NCBI GenBank assembly: GCA_947483555.1
Contig: CANKMW010000020.1
Span: 1 to 64,000 of the forward strand
Direction of reading: 5' to 3'
Length of the DNA: 64,000 nucleotides
From: Myxococcales bacterium
GTDB lineage: Bacteria; Myxococcota_A; Polyangia; Haliangiales; Haliangiaceae
The notes below the pieces were generated by a model. It searched no databases, had not been told where the DNA came from, and worked only from the letters and a program-made list of their open reading frames with translations. A program made the position numbers and the translations under genes. Below, in pieces: positions 18,090 through 26,425 of this stretch (positions are counted from its first letter, which is position 1; each line of letters begins with the position of its first letter).

Positions 18090-19076
18090 ATGGATTCCAT
18101 CTTCGACGAAGACGTGGACGAGGTCGGGGGCGAGATCGAGGCGTATTGCCCGTCCCCGCGGTGCAAAGCCGATACCACGCACACGATCATCAGCATGTAC
18201 GAGGACGAGGTGCGTCGCGTGCAGTGCGTGGTCTGTGGCGAGGTGCATGCGTACCGCAAACCGCGCGGAGACGGTCCGGAGGAGGGTGGCCCCGAGGCCG
18301 CGCCGCCAAAGCGGTCCACCTCCACGCGCGCGACGTGGAAGGACGCCATGGGCCGGGCGACCGAGGCTGACCTCGCCAACTGCCGGCCCTATTCGATCCG
18401 CGATACGTACGAGATCGGCGACGTCGTCGCCCATCCCAAGTTCGATATCGGCTTCGTGATCGAGCTCCTGCCCGACAACAAGGTCGCGATGGCATATCGC
18501 GACGAACCGGAGCCCCGCATCCTGGTTCACAACCGCGGCGATCTGGCCACGCAGATGCCGGGCATCAGCGAGATCCCTCCGCCCCGCGACGCCAAGAAGA
18601 AGAAGCGACCCAAGAAGAAGGAAGACGGCGGCCCGACGGTGTCGGTGCGCAACGAGTCCGACGTCTCGAACGCGCTGGACAAGGCGCGCACCGCGGCGGC
18701 CGCAAAGACCGAAGAAGGCCAGCGCGTCGTGACGTCGCGCCTCGCCGAAGAAAAGAAGAAGGCCAAGGGCAAGGCGGTCGCCGCGCCCCGAGTCAAGGAC
18801 GTGAAGAAGGGCAAGCCCGTCCCGCCCATCGCTGCCAAGGCCAAGGCGTCGCCCATCGCCGCCAAGGCCAAGCCGGCCCCGGCCAAGAAGCCCGCCGCCG
18901 GCTCCGCCGGCGCCACCAAGCCCAAGCCGGCCGCCAAGAAGCCCGCGCCGGCCGCCAAGAAGCCCGCCGCCAAGAAGCCCGCGCCGGCCGCCAAGAAGCC
19001 CGCCGCCAAGAAGCCCGCGCCGGCCGCCAAGAAGCCCGCCGCCAAGAAGCCGGCCAAGAAGCCCAAGAAGAAGTGA
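18090..19076 (+). CDS. Zinc-ribbon protein with histone-H1-like Lys/Ala/Pro tail
   Basis: 328 residues. An acidic N-terminus leads into a zinc ribbon (Cys20, Cys25, Cys46, Cys49). Residues about 100-150 form a small beta-type domain ([32 protein letters not shown] cut here in two parts: [12 protein letters not shown], then [10 protein letters not shown]), reminiscent of CarD/Tudor-like barrels. From about 165 the protein is disordered and strongly basic. It is built of KKPA/AAKK units, including three 12-residue repeats, as in histone H1 and AlgP/HctB-type proteins. Nucleic-acid binding and compaction is inferred. The weak AGG before ATG 18090 is the only ribosome-site hint. Confidence 0.8.
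   Translation: MDSIFDEDVDEVGGEIEAYCPSPRCKADTTHTIISMYEDEVRRVQCVVCGEVHAYRKPRGDGPEEGGPEAAPPKRSTSTRATWKDAMGRATEADLANCRPYSIRDTYEIGDVVAHPKFDIGFVIELLPDNKVAMAYRDEPEPRILVHNRGDLATQMPGISEIPPPRDAKKKKRPKKKEDGGPTVSVRNESDVSNALDKARTAAAAKTEEGQRVVTSRLAEEKKKAKGKAVAAPRVKDVKKGKPVPPIAAKAKASPIAAKAKPAPAKKPAAGSAGATKPKPAAKKPAPAAKKPAAKKPAPAAKKPAAKKPAPAAKKPAAKKPAKKPKKK
18936..19043 (+). repeat. Three 36-bp coding repeats in the H1-like tail
   Basis: Three near-identical 36-bp units start at 18936, 18972 and 19008, each encoding [12 protein letters not shown]. Such in-frame repeats could change copy number by slippage without breaking the gene. Confidence 0.85.
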
Positions 19077-19085
19077 CCGCCTGAG

Positions 19086-20165
19086 CTAGGCGGTGCGCGG
19101 CAGCAGCACCGTGAACTCGGTGAACTGATCTTCCTCGGACTCGACGGTGATCAGCCCGCCGTGCAGCTCGACCAGACCCCGGGCGATGAACAGCCCGAGC
19201 CCGGCCGAGTCGGGTCCGGACGACGTATGGTGTTTCGCCGGTTGCACGTCGGTGAACGGCTCGAAGATGCGATGGCGATGGGCGGCCGGAATCCCGATGC
19301 CGTTGTCGCGCACCCGCAGGCGGGCCCAGTCGCCGGCGTAGGTGATCGCCGGCGCGTCGTCGACCGCGACCCGGATCTCGCCGCCGTCTGGCGTGTAGCG
19401 GATCGCGTTCGAGACCAGGTTGACGATGATCTGGTGGACCTTGTCGGCGTCGCCCGAGATCGCCGCGATCGGCACGATGGTGGCGATGATCTCCTGCCGC
19501 TTGGCCTGGGCCAGCGGGGTGAGCTCGGTGATGGCGTCGTCGGCGACCACGCCGAGCTCGACCGGCTCGCGGGCGAGGCGCACCCGACCGGCTTCGATCC
19601 GCGAGAAGTCGAGCATCTCGTCGACCAGCCGCTTGAGCCGGTGGGCGTTGCGCCTGATCGAGGCGACCGGCCGTTCCATCGGTTCGGCCAGCTCGCCGAA
19701 ACGGGCCTCGACCAGCAGATCGAGGTACCCGACGATGCTGACCAGCGGCGTCCGCAGCTCGTGGGCGACGATCGAGATGAACTCGGCCTTCATCTTGCTC
19801 TGACGTTCCAGCTCGGCGTTCTTGCGCAGCAGCTGCGCCTCGGACTCGGCCAGCGCGCGCGTTCGCAGCAGGACGCCCTGATCGAGGTTCGCGGTCACCG
19901 CCTCGAGCTCGGCCCGCTTGTCGGCCAGCTCTCGGGTCCGCTCCTCGATCTGCTGCTCCATGCGCGCCGCGACCTCGAACAGCTCGGCCTGGGTCGGCAC
20001 CGTCACGCGTCGCTCCGAGCGCGCGATCAGCACCTCGATCGTGCGGCGCGCGGCGCGCAGCTCGAGCTCGAGCCGGGCCACCGGATCGGCGACCGCGGCC
20101 AGGCCGCCGGCGTCCGGCGAGGTGCGGCGCCGGCGACCGCGACCACCGCGTTCGCCATCAGCCAT
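19086..20165 (-). CDS. Soluble sensor histidine kinase co-transcribed with a FIST protein
   Basis: 359 residues from ATG 20165. There is no membrane helix. A coiled-coil region (about 45-125) leads to the H-box SIVAHELRTPLVSI, an N-box LVSNAIRYTPDGG, DNGIGIP and SAGLGLFIARG. The protein has no input domain of its own, so the FIST protein encoded immediately upstream, overlapping by 8 bp, is the likely sensor. No response regulator is adjacent. Convergent with the H1-like gene, 9 bp apart. Confidence 0.85.
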   Translation of the reverse strand: MADGERGGRGRRRRTSPDAGGLAAVADPVARLELELRAARRTIEVLIARSERRVTVPTQAELFEVAARMEQQIEERTRELADKRAELEAVTANLDQGVLLRTRALAESEAQLLRKNAELERQSKMKAEFISIVAHELRTPLVSIVGYLDLLVEARFGELAEPMERPVASIRRNAHRLKRLVDEMLDFSRIEAGRVRLAREPVELGVVADDAITELTPLAQAKRQEIIATIVPIAAISGDADKVHQIIVNLVSNAIRYTPDGGEIRVAVDDAPAITYAGDWARLRVRDNGIGIPAAHRHRIFEPFTDVQPAKHHTSSGPDSAGLGLFIARGLVELHGGLITVESEEDQFTEFTVLLPRTA

Positions 20166-21378
20166 CGCGGCCTCCCAGCGCCAGCGCGGCGAGCGTGTGG
20201 TTGACCAGCAACGGCCCGGCCTGTTCGCCGAAGCTGTGGAAGCCGCACATCGGCAGCATGGCGTAGACGTCGTCGAGGGCCCCGGTGGCGCCGCGACTGA
20301 CCGCTTCGAGGTGACGACCGAGGCACGAGAACGCGAGCACCGCGTCGAGCGCGCCGAGCCGAGCATGGGCGCCGGCCAGCGCGGCGCGCGTCTGCGCGAC
20401 CAGGTCGCCCGGACGCATGATGCGCAACACCGCGCCTTCGTCGACGGCGGCGGCGAGCCGGAGCTCGTCGCCGGCGACGCCCGACACCGAGCGCACGTAG
20501 GGCCGACCGCCGACGTAGACCGCGAACGGAAATCGGGCCGCGAGGGCGTTGTCGAGCGGGCCGTTGGCGCCGGCGGCGCGGATCACCTCGGCGTAGCGGC
20601 GGGCCGCCGGCTGACCATCGAGCTCGAGGACCAGCCGCCGCGACGGATCGGCGCTGGTGACCACCACCCGCAGCGGGGTCGGGATCATGTGCTCCGACGT
20701 GATGACCTCGAACGAACCCGACGGCGCGACCACGACCGCCAGGCCGGCGTCACGGTGAGCCACGCCGTCGTGGAACAGCGCCGCGGTCGACCGGGCCCCC
20801 GGTGCCACGGCCGCCCGTCCCGCCAGCGCCAGGCTTCGCGGCATGTCACACGAATCCGACGCCGCGCCACCGACGAAGCCGATGCGGGGCGCGGTCGCGG
20901 CGGTACCCAGGCAGAAGCCCTCGGCCATCGGCGATCGGCCATCGACCAGCGTGATCGCGACATGACGCGCCGGATCGAGCTGATCGGCCGCCAGCCCGAG
21001 CTCCGCGGCGGCCGCGACCACCGCGGCGCGACCGGCCTGGATCGGTCCGCGCGACAGCTCCGGCGCCAGCCCGACGCCGAAGCGAACCCTGACCCCGTCG
21101 ATCAGCAACGCCACCGCGGTCCCGGTTGCCACCGGCCCGGCGATCTCGCCGATCGAGGTGCAGCCGACGACCCGGGCCACCGCCATCCGCTCGGCCAGCT
21201 CGTTCGCCACCGCATCGGGATCGAGGTCACTCGAGACGAACGCGATCACCAGCGCGCCCGCCGATGGCGACAGCGCGGTCGCGAGATCGTCGGCGACCTG
21301 ACGTGGAGCTCGCGCCGGAACACACGCGCGGCGCACCGCGCGGCCCCCCTCGCCGGTCGCGTTGGCTGTCCGGGCCAC
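20158..21378 (-). CDS. FIST-domain (FIST_N plus FIST_C) sensory protein
   Basis: 406 residues from GTG 21378, supported by a TATAGT box 8 nt upstream. The FIST_N half (about 30-215) has VVGCTSIGEI and VGGAASDS; the FIST_C half (about 225-400) has RRYAEVI, FPFAVYVGG and the ending CGFHSFGEQAGPLLVNHTLAALAL. FIST domains are thought to bind small ligands such as amino acids. The kinase gene overlaps its 3' end, so it probably provides the input for that kinase. Divergent from the ParA gene with 60 bp between starts. Confidence 0.85.
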   Translation of the reverse strand: MARTANATGEGGRAVRRACVPARAPRQVADDLATALSPSAGALVIAFVSSDLDPDAVANELAERMAVARVVGCTSIGEIAGPVATGTAVALLIDGVRVRFGVGLAPELSRGPIQAGRAAVVAAAAELGLAADQLDPARHVAITLVDGRSPMAEGFCLGTAATAPRIGFVGGAASDSCDMPRSLALAGRAAVAPGARSTAALFHDGVAHRDAGLAVVVAPSGSFEVITSEHMIPTPLRVVVTSADPSRRLVLELDGQPAARRYAEVIRAAGANGPLDNALAARFPFAVYVGGRPYVRSVSGVAGDELRLAAAVDEGAVLRIMRPGDLVAQTRAALAGAHARLGALDAVLAFSCLGRHLEAVSRGATGALDDVYAMLPMCGFHSFGEQAGPLLVNHTLAALALGGRDG

Positions 21379-21386
21379 GGCTGACG

Positions 21387-21392
21387 ACTATA
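21387..21392 (-). promoter_or_regulatory. Candidate leaderless -10 hexamer (TATAGT)
   Basis: On the minus strand TATAGT ends 8 nt before GTG 21378 of the FIST gene. Confidence 0.55.
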
Positions 21393-21438
21393 CGCCGAAA
21401 AGTTGCCCCCGGACGCAGACCGTCGCTTGCATAAGGGC

Positions 21439-22389
21439 ATGGAGAAGCTCTGCAACGTGTGCGGCAAGTCGTTCCGACCCGCGTTCGTCTACCAGGTGGC
21501 CGTCACCGGAAACGGTCAGCGCAGCTACTACTGCGCCCTCGAGTGTCGCCAGAGCGGCCTCGGGGTCGAAGGCTTCCGCGCTCGCCGCGCTCGCCGCGTC
21601 GCGGTGCTCAACCAGAAGGGGGGGACCGGCAAGACCACGACCTCGGTCAACCTGGCCGCCGGTGTCGCCGAGCGCGGCCTCAAGGTGCTGCTGGTCGACA
21701 CCGACGCCCAGGGCAACGTCGGTGTCTCGCTGGGCGTGGCGGGGGAAAAGTCGCTCTACCACGTGCTCGTCGACGGCGCCGATCCCACCGAGGTCGCGGT
21801 GCCGGTGCGCAACCACCTCGACGTCATCACCAGCGATGCCACCCTGGCCGCCGCCGAGATCTGGCTGGCGCGCATGGAGCCGGCGCCCCGCTCGCGGGTG
21901 ATGACCAAGCGCCTGAACCTGATGCAGGTGTCGCGGCGCTACGACCTGGTCGTCATCGACTGCGGCCCGTCGCTCAACCTGCTCAATCAGAACGCGCTGT
22001 CGTACGCCGACGAGGTCATCATCCCGGTGACCTGTGACTACCTGGCGCTGGTCGGCGTCAAGCAGGTGCTGCGCACGATCAAGGACGTCGAGCGCCACCT
22101 CGGCCACGCCGTCCGCGTATCCGCGGTGCTGCCCACGTTCTACGACGGACGGACCCGCCTGGCGCGCGAGGTCCTGGAGACCCTGCAGGGCCACTTCAAA
22201 CAGAAATGCCTCGAGCCGATCCGCATGAACACCCGCCTCGCCGAAGCCCCCAGCCACCGCAAGAGCATCTTCGAGTACGCGCCGCAATCCCACGGCGCGG
22301 CTGACTACAACCGGGTCGTCGACTGGCTCCTCGCCACCACCGCCACCCAGCACCAGGCCGCCGGCAGCGACGCGCCGGCCGCCGCCTGA
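21439..22389 (+). CDS. ParA-family ATPase with N-terminal zinc finger
   Basis: 316 residues from ATG 21439, preceded by AAGGG; a TTG at 21403 would add 12 residues without support. Residues 1-45 carry CxxC (Cys5, Cys8) and CxxxC (Cys32, Cys36), a small zinc finger not found in ordinary ParA. The ATPase domain begins at about 52 with the deviant Walker [13 protein letters not shown] (59-70), then LVDTDAQGN and VVIDCGPS. It ends with helices and an Ala-rich tail. ParA ATPases position DNA or protein cargo. The downstream small gene (17 bp gap, good ribosome site) resembles a ribbon-helix-helix partner. No parS-like repeats were found nearby. Confidence 0.85.
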   Translation: MEKLCNVCGKSFRPAFVYQVAVTGNGQRSYYCALECRQSGLGVEGFRARRARRVAVLNQKGGTGKTTTSVNLAAGVAERGLKVLLVDTDAQGNVGVSLGVAGEKSLYHVLVDGADPTEVAVPVRNHLDVITSDATLAAAEIWLARMEPAPRSRVMTKRLNLMQVSRRYDLVVIDCGPSLNLLNQNALSYADEVIIPVTCDYLALVGVKQVLRTIKDVERHLGHAVRVSAVLPTFYDGRTRLAREVLETLQGHFKQKCLEPIRMNTRLAEAPSHRKSIFEYAPQSHGAADYNRVVDWLLATTATQHQAAGSDAPAAA

Positions 22390-22406
22390 TGCGCCAAGGA
22401 GCACCC

Positions 22407-22700
22407 ATGAAGGACGACAAGCTGCTCCAGCACGATCCGCTCTCCGAGACGGATCTCATCCTGCGCGACGACTTCTATGGCCGCGGCCCGGCGACCGAGC
22501 CGACCAAGAAGGGCAAGCAGGTCCGGCCGACCCACTACAAGGTCATCTGCATCTCGATCTACACCCGCGACCTCGAGGACCTCGAGGCCAAGGTGCACGA
22601 GCTCAAGCGGCGGGGATGGACCAAGGCGAACAAGTCGCACCTGATCCGACTCGCGCTGTCGCAGCTCGATCTCGACAAGCTGCCGACGCCGCGGCAGTAG
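22407..22700 (+). CDS. Small ribbon-helix-helix-like protein, likely ParA partner
   Basis: 97 residues from ATG 22407, which has AAGGAG 6 nt upstream. After a flexible acidic N-terminus, residues 47-90 show a beta strand ([10 protein letters not shown]) and two helices ([28 protein letters not shown]), the layout of a ribbon-helix-helix DNA-binding dimer. The position right behind parA is typical of type Ib partition partners (ParG/ParR-like), but those are usually on plasmids. A chromosomal role is inferred. Convergent with the next gene. Confidence 0.65.
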   Translation: MKDDKLLQHDPLSETDLILRDDFYGRGPATEPTKKGKQVRPTHYKVICISIYTRDLEDLEAKVHELKRRGWTKANKSHLIRLALSQLDLDKLPTPRQ

Positions 22701-22736
22701 CGGGCTGGCCAGCTCCGGGCCGGCGGGGACGCCGGG

Positions 22737-23006
22737 TCAGACCGGCGAGGTCAGGATCAGCTTGGCGGCGTGATCGCGGATGAGCTTGACCACCAGGTCG
22801 TTGATGGTGTCGCCACGATCGACGCCCTCGAGGTAGTGCGAGGCCAGGCTCATGTACTCCTTGTACAGCGGCTCGAACTCGGCGAAGCCGAGCTTCTGGA
22901 TGAGGTGGCCCTGGTGCTTGGTGAACTCACCCGGCGCCAGCGGCCCGACGCTGGCGTCGAAGCGGCGCATGTAACCCTCGTACTCGGCGGCAACATCTTC
23001 CGGCAT
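22737..23006 (-). CDS. Small helical protein of unknown function
   Basis: 89 residues, acidic and mostly helical ([45 protein letters not shown]). No signal peptide or known motif. A TAGGCT hexamer ends 10 nt before ATG 23006 and may be its promoter. I do not recognise the family. Confidence 0.6.
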   Translation of the reverse strand: MPEDVAAEYEGYMRRFDASVGPLAPGEFTKHQGHLIQKLGFAEFEPLYKEYMSLASHYLEGVDRGDTINDLVVKLIRDHAAKLILTSPV

Positions 23007-23036
23007 CGACGGGTCGAGCCTAACACGTGCGGCCCG

Positions 23037-24566
23037 CTAGAACGCTCGACCGAGGCCGACCGTGACCACGTGCGAGAGATCGGTGCGCTTCGAGATCGTC
23101 GCGCCGGTGACGCGAGCCGACGCGCCGGTCCAGCGCGTCGACGCGTAGCCGAGGCGGTAACCGGCGCCGAGCTTCCAGGCGCCCTTCCAGTCGTACATGC
23201 CGACCAGCTCGGCGGTCCCCGCCTTGGCCTTGTCGAGCGTGCCGTCCTCGATGCCGGCCGTCTGCTTGCGGGTTCCCGGATACACGGCGTCGAGCGCGAC
23301 CTCGGCGCCGATCTTCTTGGCCAGGCGCGGGATCCGGAGCGCGACGCCGGCCGTCGGCCCCTTGAAGGTCTCGGCGGGCAGCTTGGCGAGGTTGTTCAAG
23401 TTGGAGACCGAGAAGGCGCCGTAGTGGTAGCCGAGGCGCGCCCACGCCGTCATGCCGTTGCGCTTGTGGAAGTCGTAACCGCCGAGGAGTCGGGCGTCGA
23501 GGTCGTGGGTCTTGAAGCCGATGTCCTCGGCCATCATCCCCGACGTGTAGCGGATGCCGGGCGTCGCGACGCAGCCGAGGTACTCGAGCCCGGCACCGAG
23601 GAAGTAGTCCTGCTTGTAGGCCATCACGAGCTCGCCACCGACGGCGACGCTGATCGCTGTCGATCCGAAACCGTAGTCGGGTGGCGGGTTGGCACCGGCC
23701 ACGACCATGGCATTCGACTTGAAGGTGCCGCCCACGGTGGCGAAGCCGAGTCGGGCGCTGGTGGCGATCGTGCGTTGCTTGCGCTTGCGGCCCGGCTCGG
23801 CCACGGCGTCGGCGGCGATCCACCCCGCCGCGCCCTCGTCGTCCTCGACGCGGATCCACTTCCCCGACTCGTGCTCGTCGAGCACGATGAGCTCGGCGCC
23901 GCGCCGGACGGTGAGGACGGGCTTGGCCTTCCTGGACATGCGCGGGTAGAGCTTGGCCTTGGCGGCCGTGACGGTGACCATGCGGAGCGCGTCAGCATCG
24001 CCGTCGTCGCCGCGATCGCCGTCGTCGCCGTCATCGCCGTCGTCGCCGTCGCCGTCGTCGTCGTCGCCGCGATCGCCGCCATCGCCGTCGTCGTCCTGGT
24101 CGGCGCGCGACCCACGGCCCGTCTCGTCGCCGTCGCCGTCGTCGTCGTCGCGACCATCGCCGCTGCCTTCGACGGCGTCGGCGCCGACGCGATCGTCGGG
24201 CGCGCCGCCCGACCATCCGCGGCGTGTCGATCGACCATCGACGAACGGGCGCCGCCGCGTGTTGCGGGGCACGTCGCGAGCCTCGAGCGAGACCACGCTC
24301 GACTGCGTCACCCAGCCGGTGCGTCCGTTGACGCGAACCTTGAGCCAGCGCCCCTGCCTGGCCACCACACCGAGCGTCTTGCCGGCCGCGACCTTGGCGA
24401 CCACACCCGATTGCTCGCCGGTTCGCTTGTAGACCTTGGTGGACTTGGTCGTCCGCACCCGATCGGCGGTCGCCGTACCGGTGGCCAGCGCGAACGTGAT
24501 CAGGATCCAGGCGGCGGCGACGCCGGCGAACCGGACCCACGACCGGGTCCTCGGGAATCGCGTCAT
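23037..24566 (-). CDS. Secreted protein with two SH3b domains, Asp/Gly linker and beta-barrel-like C-terminus
   Basis: 509 residues; ATG 24566 has GGAGAA upstream. A signal peptide ends near ATA-DRV (35). The first bacterial SH3 domain (about 38-95) has GVVARQGRWLKVRVNGRTGWV. A linker (about 105-193) is almost only Asp, Gly and Arg (DDDGDGDD type), from GTCGTCGCC-type DNA repeats. A second SH3-like domain (about 197-260) has GKWIRVEDDEGAAGWI. The rest (270-509) alternates polar and hydrophobic residues and ends in a terminal Phe, as in outer-membrane beta-barrels. Inferred: an envelope protein in which SH3b domains touch cell wall and the acidic linker binds calcium. Confidence 0.75.
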   Translation of the reverse strand: MTRFPRTRSWVRFAGVAAAWILITFALATGTATADRVRTTKSTKVYKRTGEQSGVVAKVAAGKTLGVVARQGRWLKVRVNGRTGWVTQSSVVSLEARDVPRNTRRRPFVDGRSTRRGWSGGAPDDRVGADAVEGSGDGRDDDDGDGDETGRGSRADQDDDGDGGDRGDDDDGDGDDGDDGDDGDRGDDGDADALRMVTVTAAKAKLYPRMSRKAKPVLTVRRGAELIVLDEHESGKWIRVEDDEGAAGWIAADAVAEPGRKRKQRTIATSARLGFATVGGTFKSNAMVVAGANPPPDYGFGSTAISVAVGGELVMAYKQDYFLGAGLEYLGCVATPGIRYTSGMMAEDIGFKTHDLDARLLGGYDFHKRNGMTAWARLGYHYGAFSVSNLNNLAKLPAETFKGPTAGVALRIPRLAKKIGAEVALDAVYPGTRKQTAGIEDGTLDKAKAGTAELVGMYDWKGAWKLGAGYRLGYASTRWTGASARVTGATISKRTDLSHVVTVGLGRAF

Positions 24567-24801
24567 GGGTTGATTCTCCTACAACCCGCGTGCCGAAGCC
24601 GCACCGAACGCCAGTCCGCGTAGTTGCGCGTGGCGCTCGGCTCCAAGTCGCTGAAATCCCGGGCCGCCGTGGTTCCGAGGCCCGGGCACGTGGGAACTCG
24701 GGCCCCGGGGCGCCACGTGGGATCAGCGTGCACAGGGGAGGTCGCGGTCCTGAGCGCCGTACTACGATGCGGGCCCGACGCCCTTCCGGAGCGCCCTTCT
24801 C

Positions 24802-25746
24802 ATGCCTCCTCAAACCAAGAAACACTTCGGCGGTTCGCACATCGCCCTCACCATCGACACCAATGGCTACGCTCAGACGTCGTTCCTGAAGGCCGCCGAG
24901 GGCGGGATGATCAAGGCCGCGACCACCGAGGAGCCGGCGGCCGGGTTCAACCTCCGCGGGCGTCATGCCAGCACGCGCGAGGTCGATCCTCTGTCTCTCG
25001 AGTTCGGCATGGCGGGCTCGAAGTGGGCGCTGGCGATCGTCCATGCCATCATCAACAATCGCATCCACGACAAGGTCAACGGAGAGGTCATCCACGCCGA
25101 CACCAACTTCGTGGCCCAGTACTCGTACGAGTTCACCGATGCGCTGATCACCGAGATCGGGTTTCCGAAGCTCGACGCCAAGGCCAAGGAGATCGCTCAC
25201 CTGAAGCTCAAGCTGCAGCCCGAGTCGATCGACTTCGCCATCGGCCAAGGAGAGAAGCTCGTACCGGGCTCGGCCTTGAAGCAAAAGGGCTGGTTGTGCT
25301 CCGCGTTCAAGCTCACGATCGGCGACGACGTGATGGCGTCCTCGATCGAGCCCCTGACGGTCAAGATCGGCGCCAAGGCGTACCAGACCGGTGGCTTCAT
25401 GCTTCCGCAGTACACGCCCACCGGCAAGCTCGACATGCCCAAGTTCTCGTTCACGGTCCCGATGGGGTACGCCGACGCGATGCTGGCCTGGTTCCGCGCC
25501 GCCATCACCACGCACCAGGGGCTCACCGACGGATCTCCTGTCGGGGGGGGGCAATTCGAGAAGGACGCCATCATCGAGTTCCTCGATCCGACGCGCAAGA
25601 AGACGCTGTACACGATCAATCTCCTGGGCATCGGCCCCGAGACCTGCTCGGTCGTCAAGGGCGACGACTCGTCGACGCGTGCCATGAAGTTCGACTGCTA
25701 CGTCACCAACATCAAGGTCGAGGCGACCGGCGAAGGGTTCATCTGA
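24802..25746 (+). CDS. Phage tail-tube-like protein (T4 gp19 family), orphan
   Basis: 314 residues. Segments such as TSFLKAAEGGMIKA, SLEFGMAG, DALITEIGFPKLDAKAKE and LKLQPESIDF follow the pattern of tail-tube/conserved tail proteins of the gp19 class, and the second half continues with MLAWFRAAIT and IIEFLDPTRKKTLYTINLLGIGP. In contractile systems such proteins stack into the inner tube. Here no sheath, baseplate, spike or ATPase gene is nearby, so it is an orphan. The 235 bp before ATG 24802 hold no other gene and no clear ribosome site. Overlaps the convergent CPBP gene by 8 bp. Confidence 0.7.
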   Translation: MPPQTKKHFGGSHIALTIDTNGYAQTSFLKAAEGGMIKAATTEEPAAGFNLRGRHASTREVDPLSLEFGMAGSKWALAIVHAIINNRIHDKVNGEVIHADTNFVAQYSYEFTDALITEIGFPKLDAKAKEIAHLKLKLQPESIDFAIGQGEKLVPGSALKQKGWLCSAFKLTIGDDVMASSIEPLTVKIGAKAYQTGGFMLPQYTPTGKLDMPKFSFTVPMGYADAMLAWFRAAITTHQGLTDGSPVGGGQFEKDAIIEFLDPTRKKTLYTINLLGIGPETCSVVKGDDSSTRAMKFDCYVTNIKVEATGEGFI

Positions 25747-26425
25747 GCAGCGCCACGTAGAGGTCGTAGAGCACGTGCGCCCACACCGCGTGGGCCAGCG
25801 AACGAAACCAGAAGATCAGCGCCAGGGCGGCGCCGGCCAGGGCGCGAAACGCGAACGCGCGCTGGTCCCACGGCTCGCCCGCCCAGTGGTGGGCGGCCGC
25901 GAACAGCAGCGCCGAGCCGGCGAAGGCGACCAGCCACGCCAGCCGTGGCGGCACCGCGGCGCGGCGCAGGAGCGCGGCGCCGCCCGCGAACCCACCGAGC
26001 CTGAACAGCAGCTCCTCGTGGATGCCGGCGCCGAGCGCGGCGACCGCGTCGCCACCGGCTCCCAGGCCGAGCGCGCGGGTCAGCACCAGATCGATCACGG
26101 CGGCGAGCGTGAGGCCGTAGATCGCCGCTTCCATCACCACCGGCGCGGCGACCTCGAGCGACAGCGCGGTGCGGCGGCCGCTGCGGCCGAGCCAGATCAG
26201 GAAGCCGGCGGCCAGCGCGGCGTAGACCAGCAGGTAGGTCGTGCGCTGGTGTCCGCAGCCATGCCACAACGCCCGGCTCGGCACGTCGACGGCGTTGATC
26301 GTGCCGGCGAGCAGGGCGCCGACGCCGTAGGCGAGCACCAGCGGGAACACCAGCGCCAGGCTGGCGCCGAGATCGCCGTGTCCGGACCAGCGGACGCGCG
26401 GCGCGATGTTCGGGCGGCCGCTCAC
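25739..26425 (-). CDS. CPBP-family intramembrane metalloprotease
   Basis: 228 residues from GTG 26425. The start is set by a four-base overlap (GTGA) with the M16-like gene upstream. Six or so membrane helices are visible. The family motifs are EELLFR (Glu137, Glu138, Arg142), FAAAHH (His180) and WAHVLYD (His217), as in CAAX-protease/bacteriocin-processing (ABI/CPBP) enzymes of the Rce1 type. These cut in the membrane or confer resistance to peptides. Pairing with an M16 peptidase suggests a two-step peptide-processing or clearance pathway. Confidence 0.85.
   Translation of the reverse strand: MSGRPNIAPRVRWSGHGDLGASLALVFPLVLAYGVGALLAGTINAVDVPSRALWHGCGHQRTTYLLVYAALAAGFLIWLGRSGRRTALSLEVAAPVVMEAAIYGLTLAAVIDLVLTRALGLGAGGDAVAALGAGIHEELLFRLGGFAGGAALLRRAAVPPRLAWLVAFAGSALLFAAAHHWAGEPWDQRAFAFRALAGAALALIFWFRSLAHAVWAHVLYDLYVALLR

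Noticed and set aside
22770..24623. 617-residue plus-strand frame opposite the SH3b gene
   Set aside because: Low-complexity Val/Ala/Asp strings from repeated codons; the minus strand has a ribosome site, signal peptide and SH3b motifs.
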